DNA of 64,000 nucleotides from Sphagnum compactum (Eukaryota > Bryophyta > Sphagnopsida > Sphagnales). Shown here in pieces: positions 14,301 through 25,417 of this stretch; the first letter of the stretch is position 1, and each line of letters starts with the position of its first letter. The notes under the pieces were generated by a model. It saw only the letters and a program-made list of their open reading frames with translations. It was not told the DNA's origin and did no database searches. A program made the translations under genes and the position numbers. Location of the stretch: NCBI GenBank assembly GCA_965153455.1, contig OZ234503.1:2294001-2358000 (forward strand), given 5' to 3'.

Positions 14301-16200
14301 AGTGTAATTTTCAAATCATTTTTTCTTCAAATATATTAAAGTATTATTAGCAATTTTTTGGGAAAATAATTACATTATAATGCTTTTTATTGAATTGCAT
14401 GAACAAAAATTTCACATATGCACTTGGAATTTGTATTGTACAATTTATGGCATCTTCATTTTCAATATAACACAAGTTATTATTTAGGGTTTACATATAT
14501 TCTCAAATTGTTGCACGTGTTTAAACTTTGAACATAAAATCAATTGATAAACATCAAAAGGTTTATATATATATCTCTCTTCAAATTAAATGTGCAAGTT
14601 TGAAAATTGTAGAATGTAACATTGAAACTAATATGCACTATGTGCAATTTATATGATCTATATCACCAATCTCCTTTCCACTCAATGTGAATATTTTTAA
14701 ACCTTACACATGGAATTTATAAAAGATGATAATTGAATTTATCTTTTTCAAAAATGATGAAAATTAATCACCACAATAAAAGGTTATGTAATTTTCAAAT
14801 AATTTTGCATATTTAAAAAAACTAATTGATAGTTGATAGAATGATGTAATGTGCTTTGTTGGTTTAATATTCTTGAAATAAGCATAATCTCAATAACACT
14901 ATAATACAATGCAATGATTGTTTTACTATGGACATGAATTTCAAACATCTTCAAATGTGAAATAAAAAATTTGTAACTAATGTCCCAAAAAAATCTATGA
15001 TTTTCAAAACATTAAATATCATACCACAAAAACATGAAAATAATTATATTGAATGAATGCAGGCAAAATATACATTTAGGCTTTGATGAAGTTTGAAAGT
15101 ATTTGGCAAAATGTGTTCTGGAAAATCATTAGTTGTAATAGATTAAAAAATGTCATGTGGTAATTGATACTAACTAATTTATTTTAATATACCCAGAAAA
15201 AAAAAAGGTTGAAAATAGTAAATTACAATTGACATTTGAAAATAAGGTTTTTAAAAATCTTACAACATTGAATCTTTTTATAAAATCAAAATAATCTTAC
15301 GAAATTGAAAATGCAAGCGAAACATAAACGTCAATAGTAAAATAGAATATTTGAAAGTAATTTTCAAATAATTTCACATGTTAAATAATAATTGATAATA
15401 AATAAAATAATGTTAATGTTGTATTTTGGTTTAGTAATCATGATATGTTCATATTTCAATATAAATATAAAACAATTGAATGAGCTTTCTAAAATAAAAT
15501 TTAAATAATTTCAAATGTGAAGTAAAGAATTGATTTTTAAAAAAAATCTATAATTTTCAAAAGATTATATATCACACCAAAAAGAAAGGAAAGGAATCAT
15601 ATTGAATGACTACATGCAAAACATATATTTTGGATTTGATGAAATTTAAATGTTTTTGGAAAAAGGTGTTATGGATAATAATAATAATTGCAATTGAAGC
15701 ATGTGTGGCAATTGATACTAGTAAAAGAATCAAATGATTTACAATGAATGCTATGGATAATATTTCATAAAAACTTCTTAAATGAAAAACTTTAGTAAAT
15801 ATTATTTAATTAAAAAAAAGATTAATCCTATTTAATATGGATTCATTCAAATATTTTCCAAATAATTATATAGCCTATAACTATACACATCATCAAGAAA
15901 CCACTTGTATGGAATCTGGATATTTTAATGATTATGGATTATGATTATTCATAATATATAAGTATGTCCAATTGCAAATTATTTTTACTTTCACATTGTT
16001 TTATTACTTGCTTTAAATAATTTTAAGACTATAATCTAACATGTTATTTATTTGGACTGTGCAGTTGGTGATATCATCATATATAATGTGATCCAAGTCA
16101 TTTTAATAAATCAAAAATGAAATTAAAGAAGAAACGAAGACGTCAATGACAAAACTATATAAGTAAATGACAAAAGGTTTTCAAACCTTTTGATAGGTCA
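11381..16200. repeat. Very AT-rich region built from diverged internal duplications
   Basis: A block containing TATGGCATCATCATT recurs at 12152 and 12425 (273-bp step), with a third copy at 14446 (there TATGGCATCTTCATT). A second block containing GATTGTTTTACTATGGACAT occurs near 13863 and 14917, with a weaker copy near 15480, so a unit of about 1 kb is also duplicated. A third pair, with GAATTTTGATTATT-like sequence, lies near 11520 and 11790. No coding frame is credible. This looks like old, satellite-like or nested non-coding repeat DNA. Confidence 0.65.
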
Positions 16201-16238
16201 TGGATTGAAATTGGAGCATTGCATTCAAATTGGAGTAA

Positions 16239-17760
16239 ATGTACATGTACATCTTCATTCATCAAGGATATGAAATGTTGTGGATTTTGTGGATTCACAA
16301 AATTACACTTTCAAAAACACATTTTAATGTTGTTCTAAATACATTTGGAATTGTTGCTGATGCAACATCGTATGGTTGTTCAAACATTATTATGTCTACA
16401 TACACAACCACTAGTGATAGTTTGCATGTGTATGTATGCAATGCAGGTTTTCAATTCTATGAACAATCAAAATGGATCAAATATGTTGTATTTCAAAGCA
16501 TGGATTATATGAAACAAATCTTTGCTAACAATCCATTGCATTTTCAACTTCTTTCACTTATAGCTATATCAATGAAAATTGGACAACGAAATTATGGATT
16601 TATGCATGGCCAAGTACAACCATCTGGGTTATTTGACAATCATTTACTTTATTGGAATTCCAAGTTTCAACCAATTAGTACATCCAAAGATGTTAATTTA
16701 GCCTTCAAAGATCTTTTGCACCAAAATTTGTCTTCAAATCCACTTATACAAAAAATACATCACCAATATTGAGAAACCAAGTCCAACTCATGGATTATGT
16801 GTTTTATCTTCTTCAGTTGTAGAAGAAACACTTGCAAAAACTAGTATTGGTGAAAGGCCTTTTCCAAGTATTGATGTGGAACCTTTCATTCAAAATTTGT
16901 CATTGCTTTTTGACATGCATCCCGAAATTCCTCACAATTTTGATGATGCCTTTGAAATTGGAAAATTAACTATGTGTAACAATGACAACCCTTTCAAGAC
17001 TGAAAGGTTATTAGTTTGAGAAGATGGCATGTGCACCAATCCAACATTGAACATGTCACTTGAAAAGGCATTATTCCTAGTCCTATTTCCACATGGATGT
17101 GGGGCATATGATGGAATTGATGGTTTATTCCTTATTTGAAACAGAAAATGTCTACATTATTTTTTGTTTTTACATTATATCCACCATACTTACTCTTGAT
17201 GTACAAGTGCAACAAGCAATTCAACTATTGAATGCTACAAAACATTTATGTTTGGAGAGGGATGTACAAAGATTAAAAACGCCAACATCTTCAATGGTTA
17301 GAAATCGATGTTCTCAAAAATATTATGAAGTTCAAGTTACCACCCTCTATTCCATTAACGCCACAATGGCACCATACCAATTCAAAGAGTTATTGGTGAT
17401 GGTGGAGAACTTTGAAAAAGTACTTCTACACGACATATAAAAGGCACAAGGGTGGTAATGTTGTTGGGGGCAAAATCGATGTCACATGTCACACATTCTT
17501 CCCACACCTACCTTCGCCTTAGTCATATTGAAATTTGCAAGTTTACATGTATATAAATGCATGCCAAATGTACAACAAAGCCTTGTTCTGATCACGGCCT
17601 TGGTTACCAGGGATTTTTGGATACAAGAAAATTTAATGGACTGTCGAAATATCGTGCATTATGATTTGCATACAATTGCTTTCTTAAAATTCACTAGAAA
17701 AGCTTATAAACCTCTGGTTTTGGGCTTTTGAGAATCTTCAAAGAACCAGCATTAAGGGAG
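16239..17760 (+). pseudogene. Decayed Helitron-like reading frame (N-terminal Helitron-like domain suspected)
   Basis: A 177-residue open frame (16239-16772) is followed, after a frame change, by a nearly open frame to about 17140. That frame contains EKALFLVLFPHGCGAYDG, like the LFPHG-G block of the Helitron-like N-terminal domain. Further frames then give YLKQKMSTLF, TLYPPYLLLMYK and, in 17093-17440, CSQKYYEVQVTTLYSI. In order, these resemble the rest of that domain, which precedes the Rep and helicase domains in rolling-circle Helitron transposases. Stops and frameshifts break it at least three times, and no helicase motifs follow. The order of blocks supports the call; each alone is weak. 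It could be another replication-initiator-like transposon family. Confidence 0.45.
17455..17630 (+). repeat. Dispersed repeat shared with about 33850-34010
   Basis: The stretch with ATGTTGTTGGGGGCAAAATC and later AAATGTACAACAAAGCCTTG is matched, diverged, at 33858-34010 (ATGTTATTGGGGCCAATGTC, then AAATGTACAACAAAAGCCTC). Both copies are followed by a T-rich GGGATTTTT or GGGCTTTTT segment. Here it directly follows the Helitron-like frames, so it may be part of the same element. Confidence 0.6.
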
Positions 17761-17765
17761 GATGT

Positions 17766-17820
17766 GGTAGGTCCTCAGAGTACTTTCTGGACAAATGGAG
17801 TACTCTGAGGACCCTACCAC
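17766..17820. repeat. Near-perfect hairpin at the inner edge of the right arm
   Basis: Two arms of 21 and 22 bases, GTGGTAGG-TCCTCAGAGTACT and its reverse complement, differ by a single extra G-C pair and enclose a loop of about 13 bases. The right stem belongs to the arm repeat (it runs on into AATATGTGTAAACAGC, which the left arm also carries at 3199-3216). The left stem has no partner on the left side. It therefore marks the point where the inverted repeat ends. Confidence 0.85.
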
Positions 17821-17959
17821 AATATGTGTAAACAGCTTGAATGAGTACCTGGACTGGCGACACAAGACAATGCAGCTAGTGATGGTGATCCTCAATTCAA
17901 AGCCAGTCCTTCATACTGTAAACAACAACAACAGGCCACCTACTGCATATTGGTATTGC

Positions 17960-18640
17960 CATTTTCTCACACCAACTCCATAAGGACTTTAAGGGGTCCG
18001 TTGTCTGTTCTTTTCAACTCACACCAACTCCATAAAAACTGTAAGCCTGAGCTGTCACATCAGTTCTTTTTCTTCTTTTGTTTTTCCCTTACTCTTCATC
18101 TTTAAAGCCAGTCCTTTGCACTGTAACAACAACAGCCCACCTGCTGCTTATTGGTATTGCCATTGTCTCACACCAGCTCCTTAAGGCCAGTAAGGAGTCT
18201 GTTGTCTGTTCTTTTCAATTTACACCTAGACTCCACAAAAAAATGTGGGTTTCTGTTACATCAGTTATTTCTCTTCTTTTGTTTTTCCCTTACTCTTCAT
18301 CTTTTAAGCCAGTCCTTAGGCTGTAAAAAACAACAGGCCACCTGCTGCTTATCGGTATTGCCATTTTGTCACGCCAACTCCTTAAGGACGGTAAGGAGTC
18401 TGTTGTCTGTTCTTTTCAATTTACACCTTGATTCCACTAAAAATGTGGGTCACTTTAACATCAGTTATTTCTCTTTTTTTTCCCTCTTTCCTTTACTCTT
18501 GAGCTTTAAAGGCAGTCCTGCGCACCGGAAAGAACAACAGGCCACCTGCTGCTTATTGGTATTTTCTCAAACCAACTCCTTAGGTACGGTAAGGAGTTTG
18601 TTGTTCGTTCTTGTTATTGATCTCTCTTATTTTCGCCCAT
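17960..18640 (-). repeat. About 200-bp tandem repeat, inner part of right arm
   Basis: Four units are marked by CAACTCC or CAGCTCC followed by TTAAGG-like sequence at 17975, 18176, 18377 and 18575 (steps 201, 201, 198). Each holds the ACTCCTTAAGG...GTAAGGAGT inverted pair. It is the counterpart of 2440-3130. Confidence 0.85.
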
Positions 18641-20639
18641 TACTCTTCATGCGATTGAGATCTAAATTTACCTATTAGTTTTATGGCCAAGGCCAGAAAG
18701 GAAATCATTCTTGCGACATAATGCATGATAGAATGAATCAGAATCCACTAGGTATCCATGGCTAAGAAGCACAGGCAGGACTACTGGTCTTTCTGTGTGA
18801 GTCCTTGTGCTTACCATTTACATTCCTACAATATCATTTCAACCTGTCATGGTTTGTTTTCTTTCATGATAGGTCAGAAATTTCTTAGGACTGTGGGACA
18901 AATGAATCACATAATAAGTACACGGGGCACATTACTGCAAGATGTGTAAACAACTTGAATGGTTAGCTCACCCATCCACACCAAAATAATGCAGCTGGTG
19001 GTTGTGGTCCTAAATTGGACGCCAATCCTTTGCACTGGTAATTAACAGAAACAGGCCAACTGCTGATGGGTCTGGCTATTCGCTCACACCAAATACTATC
19101 CTTTGCACTGTAAGCACCAGCAGCAGGCCATCTGCTGATAGGTCTGGCTGTTCAGTCACACCAACTCTTGAAAAGGACAACTTAAGGAGTCTCATCTTAT
19201 CAATTGACACCAACTCCATGTAACAAGTGCGTGTTATCTCAGGTGGTTAGTTTTTTCTTTTCTTCCTCATTTTTCATGTATCCTACATTTTGTCAGATCA
19301 TATGCTATCATCAAGCATGTTCATTTTATTCGCAAGGGCCAGACAGGAAAAACGACATTCATGATCATGTATGAAAACATAAATCAAAATCAACCAGATA
19401 TGCCTAATGTTGCCTGCAGGGAGTAAAAAATTCAGTTACATTTTCAAATTCACAGACAACAGCATAAAATCGGTCTAATGGACATCACACAACGTTCAAT
19501 GAAGGTTTTGCATGAACTCCTTAGAATTGCAGTTCTTCCTTAGAAGATCCAATGATTACCAAATACTAGAAAACAAAAACTGGCCAATATTTTCTTTCCT
19601 CAGAGACCAAATGCTGAATAGTTGGTTCCATACCAACAGTAGGAAGTTAGAACCACCCAGAATGAATCATGGAAGCTCCCCACCACTCATCTATCATATT
19701 ATGGAATTATTTATGGGGGCGCTGCGGGAATTTATATATGACCTTCCATGACCTTGGCGGCATATGAATTCATCGGCAACATGCACATTTTCGAAATGAC
19801 TCCAAGGGATTTACACATGGGTGGGTCCATATATCACCTGGATCGAAACAAAACCATCTTCGTGCAAACAAAATGTCACACTTGCCTGATCACAAATCAC
19901 TCTTGGCAGACCACCACTGTGTTAATCAATGCTTATGTTACACAAAGCCTTGATGTCTGTTAGTTTTCCTGGCTTTCAATCCAGTGAGACATGAAATTAT
20001 CCTGATTGTACACACTAATTTTCGTGAGTTCCTAGTAATCTCCAGATTATCGTGCAGCCAGACCTTATTCTTTCCTGCTTTGTTGCTTTAGCCATGACAA
20101 CGGTCTCTCCTCCGTAGCCCTGCCAACGGTCGCCTAGCTCAGAGTCAGTGACAACGGTCTCTCCTCCGTAGCCCTGACAACGGTCTCCTACGTGAAATGA
20201 CATGATGGCAGCCGTGCAGAGCAGGTGGGTTTGAACAAGTTCGCTACGCCTTCTTAAGGAGCGTACTCGTCGACCTCTTCTCAGATTTGAGATTTTCTCC
20301 TTTGCCTGTTACTCCTGCAAGCTTTCCTGATGCACAATCCCTTTAGTCTTTCAAGACAATCTCTAGCTGCTGGTGCAACTGCAACAAAGGCTAGCTTCTC
20401 TACATATTAGCGTCAAATATATATGGTGTTCCAACTCCGTTACAAATCTCGATTCCTCTTGATCAATGATAGCTTCCAGGAAGAGTTGAAGTATTTTTAT
20501 AGTTTCTCTTGAGTACCTGTTTGGATCTCCAGCCTCGGTATGGAGGTGCTTTCTGTTATAGAGGCTAATTTTTTGAGTTTTCTAAGCTTTCTCGACAGGC
20601 ATGTTGGAACCTTCTGCACAAGTCAATCTACAAATATAT

Positions 20640-21580
20640 TTGTGATGGAGTTCTTTGTGGTTCAAACTTACCCGGTCACTGTTGGCAGTTGCTTTCATTA
20701 CCCTCTCCAAGGAATCATGGATCATTTTCATCAAGGGTTCCATTCCTTGGAAATGGTAATGGAGTTAATTGTGAACTGGGAACGGGCAAGTTTTCACAAA
20801 GGAAACTGATGGTCAACCTGCAAAACATATTTGTGATGGATGTCTTTGTGGTTCAAACTTACCCGGTCACTGTTGGCAGTTGCTTTCATTACCCTCTCCA
20901 AGGAATCATGGATCATTTTCATCAAGGGTTCGTTTCCTTGGAAATGGTATTGGAGTTAATTGTGAACTGGGAACGGGCAAGTTTTCATGAAGGAAACTGA
21001 TGGTCAACCTGCAAAACATATTTGTGATGGATGTCTTTGTGGTTCAAACTTACCCGGTCACTGTTGGCAGTTGCTTTCATTACCCTCTCCAAGGAATCAT
21101 GGATCATTTTCATCAAGGGTTCCATTCCTTGGAAATGGTAATGGAGTTAATTGTGAACTGGGAACGGGCAAGTTTTCATGAAGGAAACTGATGGTCAACC
21201 TGCAAAACATATTTGTGATGGATGTCTTTGTGGTTCAAACTTACCCGGTCACTGTTGGCAGTTGCTTTCATTACCCTCTCCAAGGAATCATGGATCAGTT
21301 TCATCAAGGGTTCCATTCCTTGGAAAGGGTAAAGGGTTAATTGTGAACTGTAAATGGGCAAGTTTTCACAAAGGAAGGTGATGGTCAACCTGCAAAACAT
21401 ATTTGTGATGGAGGTCTTTGTGGTTCAAACTTATCGGGTCACCGTCGGCAGTTGCTTTGATTACTCTCTCCAAGGAATATAACCATTGATGATTTCATTC
21501 TTTGGAAAGGGTGATGGAGTTAATTGTGAACTGGGAACGGGCAAGTTTTCACAAAGGAAGTCAATGGTTTCTTCCTTGCT
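20640..21580 (-). repeat. 191-bp tandem repeat, outer part of right arm, about 5 copies
   Basis: The block GTGGTTCAAACTTACCCGG starts at 20657, 20848, 21039 and 21230, with a diverged fifth copy at 21420, giving steps of 191, 191, 191 and 190. Each unit contains CATTACCCTCTCCAAGGAAT and, about 28 bases later, CCATTCCTTGGAAATGGTAA, an imperfect stem of about 20 bp. The last unit is more diverged, as is common at array edges. The array ends near 21580. Confidence 0.9.
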
Positions 21581-24560
21581 AGCAACTTGCAACAAGCCAT
21601 CTTGCCTGCAGCAGGCAAGGTATGTTTGATGATTCTTCTCTGTAATAGATCTAAGTAAGCGATGTAGTAACTCAGCTCACTTGAACACCTTCTATCAGAG
21701 GTTTCGTTTCACGACATTGCCCGGGAACCACAGAAGAACACCTCAGGTAAATTTTTCTTCCATGCAGTAATTTGAAGCAAGCGATGACTTGGATGTCTCA
21801 ACGAGATCAGTTCCAGATTATCTTGTACTGATGTTCGCTGCAGCTTCTATTTTACATCTCCAAGGAATCAGTGTAAGGATAGATCAGCTACATCATGAAA
21901 GCATAGCTTTGAGCCAATCCTCTATGTTTTTACAGCATGAAGGAGTACAGCTAGATATCTACTTCTTCTCAGGGCAGGAGTTGAACTCAGTGCAAAACCT
22001 GATCCCCAATTTTATTTGGTTGGAACTGAACATTTTCAACAAAAATTGATTGCATATAATAAAATCCAGATCTATCTGGACTCTATCATAATTTATGCAT
22101 CTTTTGTTTTTGTTGTGGTTATGGGTTGTGAAGGAAAATTGTAATGTGGCAATGATGCAATTTGTTATTTACGCACACGGGTGGTGAGCCCTGCATATTT
22201 GTACTCATTATGAGTTGAACTGCCCACAGAAAGAATCAACTGGTGCTCAAGTTTAGTGAATAGTGCTTCACAAATTTAATAATTTGAGCATAGGAACGGC
22301 ACTTTGCCAAACAGTGGAAATGGCATTGAGCTCCCAGCAACTCACCTAGATTTTCCCCAGAATTGCATTCGAATGCAAGGCAAAATTTATTTGAACTGAA
22401 GCTTGATTGGCATTGTGTTATGATTTTCCCACGTTTTATTTGGTATTCTCACTAAGTGCAGAAAATGAAGATTTTGAGAACAAAAATTTTATTGGGGAAG
22501 AATCAGAATTATGATGCAAAATTGATGCAGATGATTTCTTTATTTGTTTGAAATCTCAAAAGTTCAGGTACTGCACCCATTGCAAGCGCTTGACCAACTA
22601 GTCATGGCCTCAAACCATAAAGCCATTACCTCCAATCGCTAACCAAACAAAGTTTTAAGATTCATTGAAAATACCATAATTGATTACTTTTACAGTTGTG
22701 AAAATCGATAACTTGAGAAGCAGCTGAATTTTAAAAACGTAAAGCACTTGGAAAAAATCTGTACACTATTTGGAGGGCACCTTATATCCATCAATTTCTC
22801 TCATAAAAAATGTAAGGGATACTATGTCTATTCCTCAATAGTGAGCAGGTTCTTACACCTATAAGTAAGCATAATTTCCCTCCAACTCTTGAGGAGTAGG
22901 CATAATATCCCTCCCACTCCTACATGTTATGATTTACGTAGGTTTGGTTCATGATAAATTTTGCCTCATGCTTTACAGTAAGGAAAGCCTTAGGATAGGG
23001 GACATTCCCAAAATGCGGGGCTTGACTCAGCTATTGCCTCATCTAAGACCCCTTATTTTGAGAATGCCCCCACCCTAGGGCTTTTACCCTACACTAAATT
23101 GTTTGACACCTTTGAGCAGTTTTCATTAAAACAAAAAAAAAAGAAGGGAAAGAACTGTGCTGGTTCTTACAACCATATTGTAAGAACTAATTAAGAACCC
23201 TAATAGAAAACCAGACTCGAACGTTGTTAAAACAAAGTGAGAACTACCCACCAAACACTGGGGCAAACCAGTGTTGGGAGGTTACTGAAAACATGAACAG
23301 ACCCATTATCAAGGTGGTTCCTAGGGTTCATGACTGTTGTTTTCAGTTCTAGTATATGATCATGGTTCCAAAAACCAGTGATTCTCTACCATTTCGTTCA
23401 CGAAATCCCCAACTTCTTTCAGGGCTTTGAAATAACCACCACTGATTTTGAATTTTTTCAAAGAACTGGGACTCGCTGTTCTCAGATTCTGAACTATTAA
23501 AAAACCGAAACCTTCAGCTCTTTGAGAATTCAAATAACTACACAACACTGGTGCAAATCTCAATTCAGGGCAGTGTCCCAAGTTTAAGGCTTTTCACAAA
23601 AAACCAGGCCATCACATGGCTCAGAAAAATCAACACACCTCACAACTAATTGATACAACCAATATTTCAGATGCAAGCGAGAGAGTACACAGCAGGGATT
23701 ACATTTGTATGGCAATTGGTGGAGACCCAGGTCAACATGTGTTAAGCACTGCAAGAAATTCTCTGGTGTAGTTGGAGGGCACCTTACAACCCCAAATACC
23801 CCTCCTAGAAAAGACGAGCGCAATATTAGCCTCACTCCTCAAGATGGAGGGGTCTTTGGCTTCCGAGTAGGTTGTACAAGCCCTCCCCCTCCTATGCTTC
23901 ATGATTTCCTATGGTCATGAGAAACTTCGCCTCCTGCTTAATGATGGGCCCTGGAAAGAGAACATTCCCGAAATGCAGGGCCACATTCAGCTTCAGCCTC
24001 ATCCTAGGCCCCTTATTCTGGGATTTCATGCCCCCCACCTTGGCCCTTTCCCTTACATATTATATTGTGACTGGCTGCTATCTGACCAGTTTTAGGGGCT
24101 GGAATGGATTTCAATACCCATCCCTCTGTCAGCTCATTAACTTATTAAAGATATCTTTATGCAAAAGATCTTGCACCATGAGGAAACTTTTCTCTTTGCA
24201 ACTGTGTGACTATTTCCATGAATGTGTGATATCAATGGAGGTTTTTTTTGGCACACACCTATAGTGGAATAACCAATTACAGTGTGTACGGTGTTTTTCC
24301 AGCCATTATAACCATTCAGAATCAGCCTATCGAAACCAAATTTTGTATCGATGGATATAGGGGTTGTTCAAGGAGATGTAACATTTTCTCTTTCAAAATT
24401 TACTCAATGCTATAGTGTGAAAAGGCATGAAGACTTGTGTATAAGTCTGTCTAGGGCATTCCTTTTGAAATGCCTTTACAGCTATATCAGAGTACATCTG
24501 CATGCAGCACTAAACTAAATGAGTCCAGGGTTCAACAGAATATGTGGTGCTTTCAGTTCA
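21581..24560. other. Non-coding DNA with a duplicated repeat block
   Basis: Two diverged copies of one repeat lie at about 22760-23110 and 23750-24110. Both have a GGAGGGCACCTTA start, a CATTCCCAAAATGCGGGGC (or CCGAAATGCAGGGC) block, and a CCCCTTATT...CCCCCACC block. A third partial copy occurs near 48640-48715, and a fragment at 46200-46290 resembles the 22840-22930 part. Open frames here (21789-22049, 23705-23920, 23911-24264) run through the repeat and match nothing I recognise. Confidence 0.55.
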
Positions 24561-25010
24561 TGCAAAGTGGTGTATACTTCATCTGTCTGTACTCCATGTT
24601 GGTCATTTTGTTTTCTTTCATGATAGGTCAATTCCTTGCTTAATTTATGACCAAAGAACAAATCACATCAACAGTACTTGGAGCACCCTATGGGAAGATG
24701 TGGAAGATATGTACACAGTTTGATCAAGTATTTCACACCTCCACACCAAAATAATGCAGCTGGTGATGGTGGTCCTAAATTTGAAACCAGTCCTCTCGGC
24801 AAACAACAGAAACAGACCAGCTGCTGCTGATAGGTCTGGCGATGCACTCAGCCCAACTTAACACCTAAGTACATCTTCCATAGGGCACTAACCCTCATAT
24901 TTTGCATTGTATGATATGGGTCCAAGGATCCCTGGCATTTGTGGTGTTTTCTGTTAGTGCAAAAGTGGTAGGTATACTTTCTGTTTCTTAAATTGTTTTT
25001 GGGAGTATTC
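24540..25010 (+). repeat. Dispersed arm-family repeat, the target of the hAT insertion
   Basis: 24540-24860 resembles the inverted-repeat units (TTTTCTTTCATGATAGGTCA, AATAATGCAGCTGGTGATGG, GCTGCTGATAGGTCTGGC). 24930-25010 repeats the start of the same unit (TGTGGTGTTTTCTGTTAGTG, ATACTTTCTGTTTCTT), which resumes at 32488 with GGTGTTTCTGTTTC and TTTCATGATTGGTCAG. The hAT element therefore landed inside a tandem copy of this family. Confidence 0.7.
25003..25010. repeat. 8-bp target site duplication, left (GAGTATTC)
   Basis: GAGTATTC lies immediately before the left hAT terminus and recurs exactly at 32480-32487 after the right terminus. An 8-bp duplication is the signature of hAT transposition. 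Confidence 0.95.
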
Positions 25011-25417
25011 CAGTGTTGGGCGGTTCTCACTTTTTTTGTGAGAACCGGCCGGTTCCAGTTCTTACATCATGTTATGAAAACCTGATCGGTTCTCTATCAT
25101 ATATATATATATATATATATATTGGGCTGGTGAGAACTGACCAGGTTCTCAGGATTTTGGTTTTTTGCCAAATTCACCTGGTTCTCAAATAGGGTGATTA
25201 CTGCATATATAATAACAGCCGGTTCTCACAACCTGGTTTTTTTTGGAAATTAATATTTAATTTAATAATTATTTAATTCCTTTATTAATTTAAATAAATT
25301 TTAATTAAAAATTTTACTTTAAAATACATGAAATTTTGAAAAAAAGGTTATTCAAGATTTACAACTCCACAACTTCATCCCTTTCAAAAGCTCCTTCAAA
25401 CTCCTCTAACTTTTCTT

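Larger units (their letters stand above)
17800..21580 (-). repeat. Right arm of the giant inverted repeat
   Basis: This is the reverse complement of the left arm, complete within the window. From inside outward it holds the 200-bp tandem units (17960-18640), a further family unit (about 18700-19390), a unique segment (about 19400-20630) and the 191-bp tandem array (20640-21580). Relative to the left arm it has about 35 extra bases near 20064-20098, and about 25 near 18925. Differences are scattered, not clustered at the ends, so the arms have had time to diverge slightly. Open frames inside it (for example 18151-18678) run through the non-triplet tandem repeats and are not credible genes. Confidence 0.9.

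Noticed and set aside
18151-18678. 175-residue plus-strand frame with a repeated LLSVLFNLHLDSTK motif.
   Set aside because: It runs through 198-201-bp tandem units whose coding look comes from the repeat; one unit length is not a multiple of three, and the left-arm copy is interrupted.
1-21580. The inverted repeat as a plain assembly error (a contig folded on itself).
   Set aside because: The arms differ by scattered substitutions and indels (for example about 35 bases near 20064-20098 and about 25 near 18925), so they are not the same reads placed twice. Long-read confirmation is still desirable.
20640-21580. Regular repeats as a CRISPR array.
   Set aside because: Units are 191-bp head-to-tail copies with no short constant repeat separated by unique spacers, and the DNA is eukaryotic.
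23150-23290. Possible tiny hAT-like element (GGTTCTTACAACC ... GAGAACTACCC ... CCAGTGTTGGG).
   Set aside because: Motifs resemble hAT ends, but no paired termini or 8-bp duplication could be placed.
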